From Candidatus Rifleibacteriota bacterium (GTDB lineage: Bacteria; UBP17; UBA6191; JACPRK01), in NCBI GenBank assembly GCA_016213865.1, contig JACQZL010000423.1:1-64000 (forward strand): a stretch of 64,000 nucleotides of DNA. The letters are read 5' to 3'. Under the pieces are notes generated by a model that was given only the letters and a program-made list of their open reading frames with translations, did not search any database and was not told the DNA's origin. The position numbers were made by a program, and so were the translations under genes. Of this stretch, positions 8,324 to 16,411 are shown one piece after another (the stretch's first letter is position 1; each line of letters opens with the position of its first letter).

Positions 8324-9412
8324 TCACGACTTGCGGGCCGCGGGCGCTCCGTGGGCCCGGAAGGCCGTCTCGTCACCGGGGTCGGACTGGAAGTAGTTCC
8401 AGAAGTTGCGCCAGGTCCGCGCGGCAGGGCTGTTCGCGCCGTGGTACTCGAGCTGGAACGTCCCGAGGCGGCCTCCGTACAGGTACTGCTCGCCGGTCTG
8501 CTCGGCGTTGACAGCCCAGGCCGAGGATAGGGACCACATTTCGCGGCTGGGCACGTAGACGAGGTAGCAGAGGGCCGGCGGCAGCTTGCAGGCCGTCGTG
8601 CTGTTCGCGTCGTAGAAGTAGAACTTCCAGACGTCGACTTCCTTGCCGTCCACGCGCTGGGTCGACTCTTCGGCCTTGTAGACGAGGACTGACAGACCAC
8701 TGGTGGCATCCGAGGTCTTGAGACCGACGACGGCGAGCTTGGCGTTGTCATTTGCCAGGTCCTTCCGCATCCTCTCGAAGAGGTCCTTGGACAGGAGCTT
8801 CTTGCCCCTGTTGAACAGGTAGCCCCGGTCGTCATCGAACTTCGTGGCCATCCGTTGCAGGCCCGGCTGACGCTCGGCCGGCGCCGAGTAGGCCCGCAGG
8901 CGGTACTCCTCGATGTTCCGGCGAGTCACCGGACCCTCGACGCCGAGCTTGTCCTTGATGGCCACCCGGTTGCCCAGGACCTTGTCCAGCCAACCGACGG
9001 GCTTGAAGACGGGCACCGCGAAGGTCTGGTACCACTGCATCGTCATGAGGCAGAGACCGAACTGGGTGCCGACCATCGTGCCGTTCTGGTCGCTGCTCGC
9101 ATGCTTGAAGGGCCTGAAGGCCGGCGTGTCCTTGGCGACGGAGAAAGCCCCCGGATCGATCGGGGCCACGGCCCTGTCGGAGGAGGGCCTCGCCTCGTTC
9201 CGCGAGTCTGCCTGGCCGGGAGCCGCCGCCGAAGCGGGCGTGGGTTGGGGGCGCAGCGTGTGCTCTCGCTCCGTGCCGATCGACCCGATCACCCGGTTCA
9301 GCCCCTCGAAGTCGAGCTGGTCACCGGCCAGTACGCACGAGCTGGCCGCACTCAGGGAACAGCCCAGGGAAACCGTCAGGACCAGTCGGGAGAGGGCTCG
9401 GGTCGGGTTCAT
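8324..9412 (-). CDS. Secreted protein of unknown function
   Basis: A protein of about 362 residues with a signal peptide (RALSRLVLTVSLGCSLSAASSCVLAGD). The AASSC string could be a lipobox, so it may be a lipoprotein. I recognise no domain. The body has aromatic-rich strings such as FYFYDANSTTACKLPP, CYLVYVPSREMWSLSSAW and RTWRNFWNYF. GGAGG lies before the ATG at 9412 (ACG codon between), which fits better than the open TTG start upstream. A REP element lies past its 3' end. Function unknown. Confidence 0.65.
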   Translation of the reverse strand: MNPTRALSRLVLTVSLGCSLSAASSCVLAGDQLDFEGLNRVIGSIGTEREHTLRPQPTPASAAAPGQADSRNEARPSSDRAVAPIDPGAFSVAKDTPAFRPFKHASSDQNGTMVGTQFGLCLMTMQWYQTFAVPVFKPVGWLDKVLGNRVAIKDKLGVEGPVTRRNIEEYRLRAYSAPAERQPGLQRMATKFDDDRGYLFNRGKKLLSKDLFERMRKDLANDNAKLAVVGLKTSDATSGLSVLVYKAEESTQRVDGKEVDVWKFYFYDANSTTACKLPPALCYLVYVPSREMWSLSSAWAVNAEQTGEQYLYGGRLGTFQLEYHGANSPAARTWRNFWNYFQSDPGDETAFRAHGAPAARKS

Positions 9413-9756
9413 CGTCTGCCTCCGGCGTCGCGGGTTCGGGGTTCGGAACACCGCTGCCGAAGGCGAAGACCGGGCCAATCACGCTCAGGCGTCTACTGAT
9501 GCCGGTTCTCGAGATATCGCAGCCCTGACGACACCGGATTCCGGAGGGTGCGCCGCGGGTCCACCGTCCGGATTCCGGAACGTCGAGGTTCCTCCGCTTT
9601 CACGGAGTCCTTGCCCCCAACTGGTAACTCAGCGCTCATTGCGGAACCTTTCCGTCCACACATCTCCTGGCCTGAAGCGTGACCCTTCGGCTCAGGCGGT
9701 TGCCCGTCCGATCTTGCCGTCGAGCCTTCCCGTGGCGATGCCGGCGAATCGGCGGT
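9413..9756. other. Intergenic region, no gene supported
   Basis: It carries two CCGGATTCCGGA palindromic strings near 9534 and 9568. A roughly 33-bp segment at about 9560-9592 recurs with few changes at about 11463-11495, so this segment lies on both sides of the ATPase gene. Confidence 0.45.
9560..9592 (+). repeat. Imperfect direct repeat flanking the ATPase gene (left)
   Basis: The sequence CCACCGTCCGGATTCCGGAA and following bases matches the segment at 11463-11495 with about four differences over 33 positions by hand alignment. Together they bracket the ATPase gene. Confidence 0.4.
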
Positions 9757-11169
9757 TCAACCGGCCCACGGAAGTGCCTCGGTGGTCAGGTCCACGAAGA
9801 GCTCGTCGCCGGTCGAGCGAGGTCGGTCCGCGAATCCGCTTCGGGAGACGAGTGCGTGGGTCCGCGAACACTCCCGCAAAGCGTCGCAAGCCGCGGCCCT
9901 GCGGGCCAGATCCTTCATGGTCCCAACGCCGCGAATCGGGGCTCGGCTCCACTTGATTTCAACGACCATCGCACGGGTCCGGGAGTGGTCCAGCAGGACC
10001 CAGTCGAACTCCTCCAGGTTGGACCAGTGGCGCCCGGAGTAGGCTGACACGAAGGGCACCCGGCCGACCCAGTCGTGCCGGAAGAGAGAGCCGATCACCG
10101 GCTCGACAGAGCCGGCGATGTACGCGTCGAGCGACGGGAGGACTTCATCCTCGAGGACCATCGCCGTGTCGCCGCACTCCAGGCGATCGCGGTTGGGGAA
10201 CACGAATCTGTACCAGAAATCGACGAAGTGGTCCGCGATGCGGTAGAGCCCACGGCGGCTCTTCTCCGGATACCACTCGGTGACGGGTACCTCGCGTGCG
10301 ACCAGACCCAGTTCGCAAAGCGTGGCCAGATAACGTGTCAGATGGGCCCGTTCCAGCCCCGTCTTGCTCGATAGCTCCGAGAACTTACGCGCTCCGCGGG
10401 CAATGGCCCCGAGTATCGACTGGTACACCCTGGGCGATCGCAGCTCGCTTCGAAGCAAAAAGGGCACTTCGTCGTAGAGGAGCGAACCCCTCGCGAGAAT
10501 GGAATCGCGGATGTTCTCGGCCAGGCCTTTCGAGGGTTCGAGTTGGGTCACGTACATCGGACTGCCTCCGACAACGCAGTACAACGACAAGACGTCCTCG
10601 AAGGAACCCATGGGCCAGAGAAGCCCAATCTCTCGGACCCCGAACGGCTCGAGCTTCCACTGTCCCGTTCGGCGACCGTGCAGCGGACTGCGGGGAGAAA
10701 GCCCGATGTCCTCCATCATCGAGATACTCGAACCTGACAGCACGAGCTTGATGCGGGTCCGGCGGAGCCGAGCGTCCCAGCTCGCCTGCAGCCGAGACGG
10801 AAGGGACGGATCGCCTTCCACCGCGTAGGGGAACTCGTCCAGAAGAAGACCAAACGGCCTTTTCTCAGCCTGGTGACCCAGGTAAGCCAGGCAAGCCTCC
10901 CAGCTCCCGAGAGACTGTACCGCCAGCACGGGGTCTTCAAAGAACTCCGCAAGTCGCCGGCTCAGGCGCGAAAGCTCATCGACAGGCGTGGTTTGAACGC
11001 AGACATGATACAGGACCGGCACCTTCGACCGGTGCGCAAGATGCTGCAGGAGCCAGGTCTTGCCGACCCTGCGGCGTCCGTAGAGGACGAGCAGTTGCGC
11101 GCTGCTCTTGGCCAGCGACTGTTCGAGGAACTCGAGCTCAGCCACTCGGTTGACGAAGGTGTCTTTCAT
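9757..11169 (-). CDS. AAA ATPase with C-terminal DUF234/PD-(D/E)XK-like domain
   Basis: A 470-residue ATPase of the archaeal-type family (ATPase_2 with DUF234). The N-terminal NTPase has Walker A GRRRVGKT near residue 34 and Walker B FGLLLDEFP near 110. A winged-helix-like region (ERAHLTRYLATLCELGLV, about 285-305) follows. The C-terminus FDWVLLDHSRTRAMVVEIKW resembles a PD-(D/E)XK nuclease core (D..., VEIKW). The family is widespread in archaea and patchy in bacteria, often as isolated, probably transferred genes. No Shine-Dalgarno is visible before the ATG, and its promoter gives an unusually short leader. It stands alone between two repeats. Biological role unknown. Confidence 0.85.
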   Translation of the reverse strand: MKDTFVNRVAELEFLEQSLAKSSAQLLVLYGRRRVGKTWLLQHLAHRSKVPVLYHVCVQTTPVDELSRLSRRLAEFFEDPVLAVQSLGSWEACLAYLGHQAEKRPFGLLLDEFPYAVEGDPSLPSRLQASWDARLRRTRIKLVLSGSSISMMEDIGLSPRSPLHGRRTGQWKLEPFGVREIGLLWPMGSFEDVLSLYCVVGGSPMYVTQLEPSKGLAENIRDSILARGSLLYDEVPFLLRSELRSPRVYQSILGAIARGARKFSELSSKTGLERAHLTRYLATLCELGLVAREVPVTEWYPEKSRRGLYRIADHFVDFWYRFVFPNRDRLECGDTAMVLEDEVLPSLDAYIAGSVEPVIGSLFRHDWVGRVPFVSAYSGRHWSNLEEFDWVLLDHSRTRAMVVEIKWSRAPIRGVGTMKDLARRAAACDALRECSRTHALVSRSGFADRPRSTGDELFVDLTTEALPWAG

Positions 11170-11186
11170 ACCGAAGATGCACTTGA

Positions 11187-11215
11187 ATTATACTAATGCA
11201 GGTGCAGCCAAGCAA
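11187..11215 (-). promoter_or_regulatory. Sigma70-like promoter of the AAA ATPase gene
   Basis: Reading leftward, TTGCTT (11210-11215), a 17-base spacer, then a perfect TATAAT (11187-11192). The expected transcript start near 11180 leaves only about 11 bases before the ATG at 11169, and no ribosome-binding sequence is visible. Confidence 0.7.
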
Positions 11216-11462
11216 GCGTTGAAGGCTCGAGGGGGAGCATCCCGACAAGGTCGCGAGGTTGGAGTTGGGAGCCGGGAACTCGACGCGCGGGCTCGGGGCC
11301 CCGACCGCACCCGAGCCTCCGGCCGGGCCGTCCGTTGTGACCGTGATCATGGACGACGGGGGTGAGGAGCCCCCCGGCGGGGGGAGCCAGGAGCGGATGA
11401 CGGCGACGTCGAGTTCGAGGACCTGGCCGGCTCGACCCACGGCCGCCTCCAGCTCCTGGGGC

Positions 11463-11495
11463 CCACCGTCCGGACTCCGAAACCTCGAGGGTCCT
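11463..11495 (+). repeat. Imperfect direct repeat flanking the ATPase gene (right)
   Basis: CCACCGTCCGGACTCCGAAA and following bases, the partner of the segment at 9560-9592. Confidence 0.4.
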
Positions 11496-11545
11496 GCAGG
11501 GCTCAGAGCCTGTGAATCTACTGGAGAGGCCGCCAGAGTAGGTCA

Positions 11546-11572
11546 GTGGGGCAGGCAAGATGCCTGCCCCAC
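11546..11572. repeat. Perfect 12-bp palindrome
   Basis: GTGGGGCAGGCA (11546-11557) and TGCCTGCCCCAC (11561-11572) separated by AGA. It lies about 40 bases past the stop of the leftward lipoprotein gene. It has no U-tract, so it may be a dispersed repeat or a weak terminator. Confidence 0.6.
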
Positions 11573-11614
11573 TTCATCAGAACTCGGGAATCCAGTGATT
11601 TGAATTCGCACGCC

Positions 11615-12703
11615 TCAGGCCCCCGGCGCCTGGCCGTGGGACCGGCAGCCGAGGCCCAGTCCATCGGACGTCAGGTGGTACTCCTCGACCGAGCTGTCGT
11701 AGGGCTTGCCGGGATCGCGAGGCAGCCGGGACAGGTAGCCGCAGTCGACCAGCATCTGCAGGAGAGGCAGGTCCAACCGCTCGAGCTTGACGTTGTTTTC
11801 CCGGCAGTAGCGCTCGACGGCCCGGGAGATTTCCCGCTGCTGATCCCAGCACGCGTCGGCGTTCGAGCCGTGGATGCGGCAGGTGACACCCTCGTCGCCG
11901 AACCGGTAGTGGTTCGTGGAGCCCGCGCCCTGACCCGGGTCCTGAGAGAGGACCTCGAGTATCTGGGCATCGAAGAGGGTGAGGACCATCCAGTCCTGGC
12001 TGCTCTCCAGCTTCACGTTGTAGCGCTCGCAATAGTGCCTGGCGGTAGCTGCCAGGACCTCCTGATTGTGGAAGCAGGCCTCGTCGGCATCCAAATCGGC
12101 GTTGAACCCAGGCTGGCCCCAGCCGCCCTTGGGGGTGTTGTCCCGCGAGCCGTGGACGCTGCAGGAGACGCCCCGGTCGCCCGGATAGCTGTAGCGCGAG
12201 AGCGGTTCGGCGGTGCCACCGTTTCGATGGGCCAGCTCGCCCAGACAGCGGGCTTCACGCAACCGGGCGACCGTCTCGGGGGTGACGTTCTCGATCGCCT
12301 CGCCCGAGTGGGTCTGGTTGAAGCGAGCGATGGCCTCCTCGAGGCGGATCTGATTGTCAAAGCAGATGCTGCGATCGATCTCGTCGCCCGGGTCCACGGC
12401 TTCCTCGCCGGTCGACACGGTCCCGTCGCTCTCGAGCCCAGGCAGCTCCTGGGCCTCGAGGCCGGCGCCTTCTTGCCCCGGAGCAGCGGGGAGCGCGCCC
12501 GCGTCGGAGACCGCGGAGCCGCCCAGGGCCGGGTCCACGATGGGGACATCGCCTTCATTGAAGGTCCCGTCCGAGTGAGGGGCTGAAGCCTGCTCCGAAG
12601 CGGCAGCCGGCGTCTGCTGCGACGAGCTCGTGCAACCCCCGGCGAACTGCATGCCCACGGCCAGGATCATCAGGACGGCGGTCATCATTGCGGTGCAGGA
12701 CAT
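11615..12703 (-). CDS. Lipoprotein with three tandem two-cysteine modules
   Basis: A 362-residue predicted lipoprotein (FAGGC lipobox, Cys24) with a low-complexity Ala/Gly/Glu/Ser linker to about residue 105. Three modules of 65-70 residues follow. Each opens with Cys-x-x-Asn/Gln-Gln and closes with Cys-x-x-His-Gly: Cys114 to Cys181, Cys210 to Cys275 and Cys285 to Cys353. The same pair of motifs around an A..Y.. helix is known in the C-terminal globular part of type IV pilin-like and pseudopilin proteins of some bacteria; that link is my inference. The prepilin N-terminal helix is absent. GAGGAGG precedes the ATG. Function unknown. Confidence 0.75.
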   Translation of the reverse strand: MSCTAMMTAVLMILAVGMQFAGGCTSSSQQTPAAASEQASAPHSDGTFNEGDVPIVDPALGGSAVSDAGALPAAPGQEGAGLEAQELPGLESDGTVSTGEEAVDPGDEIDRSICFDNQIRLEEAIARFNQTHSGEAIENVTPETVARLREARCLGELAHRNGGTAEPLSRYSYPGDRGVSCSVHGSRDNTPKGGWGQPGFNADLDADEACFHNQEVLAATARHYCERYNVKLESSQDWMVLTLFDAQILEVLSQDPGQGAGSTNHYRFGDEGVTCRIHGSNADACWDQQREISRAVERYCRENNVKLERLDLPLLQMLVDCGYLSRLPRDPGKPYDSSVEEYHLTSDGLGLGCRSHGQAPGA

Positions 12704-12859
12704 GGGGCCTCCTCGGCGTCACTTCACGGACGGCCGAGAAGAAGCAAGGCTTGCGCCATGCCTGCAGATTCAAGCTCCGATGCGGCTCGTGGCAAAACCC
12801 GCCCTCGCGCAAGGCGTCAAGGGCGGGTTACCACGTATCCGGCCGGTTACCCGGCGCCG

Positions 12860-13249
12860 TCACTGCACGGTCAGCTTGTGCTCGATGTACTTCACGAGCA
12901 TCTCGACCGTGTAGAAGCGGGCTAGCTCCGAGACAGGCAGGTCGCTGCCGGCGCTGGAAACGTCGATGTACGGGTAGCGCGTCTTGAGGACCTGCATCCC
13001 GTCGCCCGTCAGCTTGCCGCCACTGACGTATTGCTTGTTGCTGAAGATCTCCTGCGGGAAGAGCTCGCCCTGCGGGATCTTGACACCGAAGGCCTTCTCC
13101 ATGCGAAAGATGATGTCGACGAAGTCGATCGACTCCGCTTCGAGATCACGGGTCAGCGACGTCTGAGGCTGCAGTCGGTCTTCGTCGGCGCCCAGCGCCT
13201 CTGCCAGACAGCCCTTGACTTTGGTATAGATCTCGTCGCGACTCATCAT
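12860..13249 (-). CDS. Acyl carrier protein with C-terminal extension
   Basis: About 129 residues. Residues 1-60 are an ACP four-helix domain with the phosphopantetheine serine at Ser40 in DLEAESIDFVD (canonical DSLD-like site), followed by IIFRMEKAFGVKIP. A longer tail (about 45 residues beyond a standard 80-residue AcpP) contains PYIDVSSAGSDLPVSELARF, then a final helix. This suggests a dedicated carrier for a special acyl pathway rather than the housekeeping AcpP. The start is one of two adjacent ATGs (13249 or 13246) after AAGGAG. The gene is divergent from the M48 protease gene. No acyl-transfer genes are adjacent, so the pathway is unknown. Confidence 0.85.
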   Translation of the reverse strand: MMSRDEIYTKVKGCLAEALGADEDRLQPQTSLTRDLEAESIDFVDIIFRMEKAFGVKIPQGELFPQEIFSNKQYVSGGKLTGDGMQVLKTRYPYIDVSSAGSDLPVSELARFYTVEMLVKYIEHKLTVQ

Positions 13250-13376
13250 GGTGACCCGCTCCTTGCAGCGCGGCAACATTAAGACCTGGGGCCCGATCCC
13301 CGCATTTTCGGGACGCGCAGTATAACAGACCTTCAAAACCAGCGGCAAGCAGATTCGACCCCTCGGAGGGCGTTGC

Positions 13377-14579
13377 ATGGCCAGTCCTCGACTCCTGGCG
13401 TTCTTTACTCTGAGCCCGGCCCTGTTGATTGCAGAGCTGGCCCTGTGGCCGGACGTTTCGAGCGGCGAGCGAACCGTCGGCCGCTTCCTGCCCGAGGTCG
13501 TCGCCCGCTCCGAGGCCTATACCGCGGCGCGTCACGCGTGGTGGCTCTTCGCCGTGGTCTCGAGCCTGGTCCTGCTCGCGTTCATGGCCACCCCCACGCT
13601 CTCTCGGGCTTTCGAGCGTCTCTTCGACCGGCGGGGGCTCAGTCTGGCCGCCAGGGCCGCCTGTGTGGCGGCTTCCGTCGTTTGCATCCTCCAGGGTCTC
13701 GGCCTGACCTTCGCCTTCGCGTCGCGCTACCTGCTCGATTTGCGCTTCGGGTTGACGCGCCAGGAGCCGTCGGCCTGGCTCCGCGATCAGCTCGTCGCGC
13801 GAAGCCTGACCGTCGCCCTTCTGGTCGCCGTCTTGACGGGCGTGGTACTCCTCGGACACCGGTTCGGCCGGCGGTGGTGGCTCCCGGCATGCCTCGCCGG
13901 GACCGTGCTCGTGTTGGCGCTGGTCGCGCTCGAGCCCATCTGCATCGATCCCCTCTTCAACGAGTACACGCCGCTCGGCTCCCGCCCGGGTGCGGCGCCG
14001 TTCCTGGCGCTGGCGAACCGCGCCGGGTTCGACCCCGAGCGCCTCTTCGTGGCAGACGCCAGCAGACAGACACGCAAGGTCAACGCTTTCATCAATGGCC
14101 TGGGGCCGACGGAGCGGATCTCGTTCTGGGACACACTCCTCGACACGGCGAACGCGGACGAGGCCGCCCTCGTCCTGGCCCACGAACTGGGGCACTGGAA
14201 GGCCCGCCACGTGCGGCTCGGCACGCTGCTGGGCATCCTCGGGTTGGTGGTCGCCGTGACTCTCCTGGCGGTCCTCTTTCCCCAACCGACTCCAAGGGAG
14301 GTCCCGGCCCTGCTCTTCGCCGTCTTCCTGATGAACCTGACGAGTCTGCCGCTCCAGAGCGCCGCCAGCCGCTGGATGGAGGCGCAAGCCGATTGGATGT
14401 CGCTCGAGCTGACCCGCCACCCGGACGCCTACATCCGGGCCGAAGAGCGCCTGGCGACCCGGAACCTCTCCGACTTGACCCCGTCGCCCTTCGTGGTCTG
14501 GGTAGCCTATACGCACCCTCCGGTGGGCGATCGCATCGAGATGGGACTGCGCTTCCAGGAGGCCACGTCCGAGAAGTGA
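13377..14579 (+). CDS. M48-family membrane zinc metalloprotease (Ste24/HtpX-like)
   Basis: A 400-residue integral membrane protease with several hydrophobic segments in the first 190 residues and one pair at about 280-325. Zinc site: LAHELGHW (His269-Glu-x-x-His273), with the third ligand Glu in MEAQADWMSLEL near residue 337. RKVNAFINGLGPTERI before HExxH is typical of the Ste24 (CAAX protease 1) branch. In bacteria these enzymes are mostly linked to membrane protein turnover. GGAGG precedes the ATG by 7 bases. It is divergent from the acyl carrier gene. Confidence 0.9.
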   Translation: MASPRLLAFFTLSPALLIAELALWPDVSSGERTVGRFLPEVVARSEAYTAARHAWWLFAVVSSLVLLAFMATPTLSRAFERLFDRRGLSLAARAACVAASVVCILQGLGLTFAFASRYLLDLRFGLTRQEPSAWLRDQLVARSLTVALLVAVLTGVVLLGHRFGRRWWLPACLAGTVLVLALVALEPICIDPLFNEYTPLGSRPGAAPFLALANRAGFDPERLFVADASRQTRKVNAFINGLGPTERISFWDTLLDTANADEAALVLAHELGHWKARHVRLGTLLGILGLVVAVTLLAVLFPQPTPREVPALLFAVFLMNLTSLPLQSAASRWMEAQADWMSLELTRHPDAYIRAEERLATRNLSDLTPSPFVVWVAYTHPPVGDRIEMGLRFQEATSEK

Positions 14580-14656
14580 AGGCTCGGGGACCCGGGGCCT
14601 GGAGCAACGGTACGGGGGTCTCGGATTCCGAGTCTGGCCGGTCTCCTCCACCCCTG

Positions 14657-14677
14657 CCCTCCCCCGGAGGGGGAGGG
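14657..14677. repeat. GC-rich hairpin after the M48 protease gene
   Basis: CCCTCCCCC (14657-14665) pairs with GGGGGAGGG (14669-14677) around a 3-base loop. No T-tract follows. It may slow RNA polymerase or protect the mRNA end. Confidence 0.4.
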
Positions 14678-14766
14678 GGTCAGCCGGGTCTTCCCCGGGC
14701 AACTTCTCGGGCGTCGGGGTGGTAGTCGAGTCCGGCCGCCTCGGGTAGCGTGACGGCTTCATTGCC

Positions 14767-16113
14767 ATGCGAACAAACCTCCTCTTGCTCTGGCTGATCG
14801 CAGCTCTGCTGCTCGCGCCTCTTTCCCCCGCCCTGGCCAAGGGCGACGCCGCGCTGGCCCGCGACGCGGTCGCGGCCGTCCGGGAGTTCAACCGCGCGCT
14901 GGCCCGACAGGACCCGGACGGTGTGCGCCAGAAGTTCGCCAAGATGGCCGAGGATGCCTTTGCGTTCTACCGGGGAACGGCCGACCTCTTCTATCGCGAC
15001 CTGGTCGACCGATCAGCCCCGTGGGCCGCAGATGTCTTCGCCGCGGATGCCCCCGTTTGCTGGCTCACCGGCGACTGCCACGTGCAGAACTTCGCCACGC
15101 GCCGTCTGCCCGACGGCCGCGTCGTGTTCGACTACGTCGACCTGGACGAGGCGATGCCGGCCCCGTATCTGTGGGACCTGCGGCGCCTGGCAGCGAGCCT
15201 GGCCCTGGCCGCGAAGGTATCGAACCTGGGGCACAAGGTCGGGGTCGAGGCCTCGTCAGTCATGGCCGGCGCCTATGTCCGGACGCTCGATTCGCTCGCG
15301 CAGGGAGATTCCGCGGCCAGCCTCGTCATCGACGCCGCCCATGCGGAGGGCAAGCTCAAGTCCTTGCTCGAGGACGTGGCGGCGACCGACGGCGAGAAGT
15401 GGCTCGCCAAGAAGCTCGACAAGGCAGACCGCAGTCGCTTTCGCGAATCCGACGAGGTCCAGCGCGTCCAATCGGCCCCCTTCGTCCCCGGATTGAACGT
15501 CTTCGCGGGTGGCGTCGCCCGGCCCAGGTCCAAGGCGACCGGTTTCTTCACGCTCAAGGACGCCGCGCGGCGGCTGGCCAAGGGCATCGGCAGCCTGGGC
15601 CGCCAGAGGTTCTTCCTCCTGCTGGAGGGTCCGGCCTCCGGCTGGTCGGACGACGTCGTCCTGGAATTGAAGCAGTCGGGCCCGTCGGTGCTGGCACCCT
15701 ACGTGAAGAAGGACGGAGCCCCGGCGCCGGATGCAGTGGACCGGGTCCTCGAAGCCTACCGGCACCTCTGCCCGCGGCCACCGGTCCTCCTCGGCAAGCT
15801 CTCGCTCGAGGACGGCCGGCAGTTCCTGGCCAAGCCACTCACCGCCTTCGAAGAGAAGTACGATCTGGCCGATCCTGGCGACGAGGACGACTTCTCCGCA
15901 GCGGCCGCCGCGATGGGCACACTGCTGGCGCGGAGCCACGCCACGGCCGGGGCGGCAAAGACGATCCGAGCCCGGATCGGCGAGCGGCGCCGGGAGTTCC
16001 AGGACAGCCTGAGCGAGTTCTCGGCCGCGTACTACGAGCAGGCCAAGGCCGACTTCAAGGCCTTCCGGGACGCCATCGAGGCCTCGCCGATGCTGGGTCT
16101 CGGTAAGCAGTAA
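14767..16113 (+). CDS. DUF2252 family protein with signal peptide
   Basis: A 448-residue protein. Residues 1-24 form a signal peptide (LLLLWLIAALLLAPLSPALA). The DUF2252 hallmark strings follow: FYRGTADLFYRDL, WLTGDCHVQNFA near residue 105, and DYVDLDEAMPAPYLWDLRRLAAS near 125-150. These resemble the active-site region of aminoglycoside/choline kinase-like folds. Members are widespread and largely uncharacterised, and most lack a signal peptide, so an exported copy is unusual if the prediction holds. The start has only a weak ribosome site. Confidence 0.8.
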   Translation: MRTNLLLLWLIAALLLAPLSPALAKGDAALARDAVAAVREFNRALARQDPDGVRQKFAKMAEDAFAFYRGTADLFYRDLVDRSAPWAADVFAADAPVCWLTGDCHVQNFATRRLPDGRVVFDYVDLDEAMPAPYLWDLRRLAASLALAAKVSNLGHKVGVEASSVMAGAYVRTLDSLAQGDSAASLVIDAAHAEGKLKSLLEDVAATDGEKWLAKKLDKADRSRFRESDEVQRVQSAPFVPGLNVFAGGVARPRSKATGFFTLKDAARRLAKGIGSLGRQRFFLLLEGPASGWSDDVVLELKQSGPSVLAPYVKKDGAPAPDAVDRVLEAYRHLCPRPPVLLGKLSLEDGRQFLAKPLTAFEEKYDLADPGDEDDFSAAAAAMGTLLARSHATAGAAKTIRARIGERRREFQDSLSEFSAAYYEQAKADFKAFRDAIEASPMLGLGKQ

Positions 16114-16164
16114 GCGTCTTGGGTACCGATTATGCGGTTCCCGGGGAGTCGCGTTTTCGAGTAA

Positions 16165-16330
16165 CCGTTCGCCCTGAGCCGCCGAGCGTAGCGAGGCGAG
16201 TCGAAGGCATGTCCTGAGCTTGTCGAAGGGGCGGGAGAAGCGGCGCCGGGAGCCGTGCTTCGACGCGGAGGCTCTCCTGAGCCCGTCGAAGGGTCGCCTC
16301 CGGCTCAGCACGAACGGGTCCTCGGATCCC
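16165..16330. repeat. Dispersed intergenic repeat ('TCCTGAGCTTGTCGAAGG' type)
   Basis: This contains the string GTCCTGAGCTTGTCGAAGGG and a second degenerate copy CTCCTGAGCCCGTCGAAGGG about 65 bases later, then GGCTCAGCACGAACGGGTCC. A fragment of the same type (TAGCTTGTCGAAGGGAGCG) is near 31132-31150. Related repeats occur in many bacterial genomes. An open frame crosses it, so gene starts upstream of about 16400 are not credible. Confidence 0.65.
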
Positions 16331-16411
16331 CGGGAACTGCGCGCGCTCCCCCTCCGCCCCCTGCTCTGGCGGAACCGGCCGGAGCCACGTAAACTTCCAT
16401 CTGCCGTGAGC

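Larger units (their letters stand above)
11216..11614. other. Intergenic region, probable decayed coding remnants
   Basis: No intact gene is supported. A rightward stretch around 11405-11480 reads like protein (EFEDLAGSTHGRLQLLGPTV) but has no start or support. The right copy of the repeat flanking the ATPase (11463-11495) and a perfect 12-bp palindrome (11546-11572) are present. Confidence 0.4.

Noticed and set aside
16220..16411. N-terminal extension of the DUF3592-like protein
   Set aside because: It lies inside a dispersed repeat and has no hydrophobic or conserved features.
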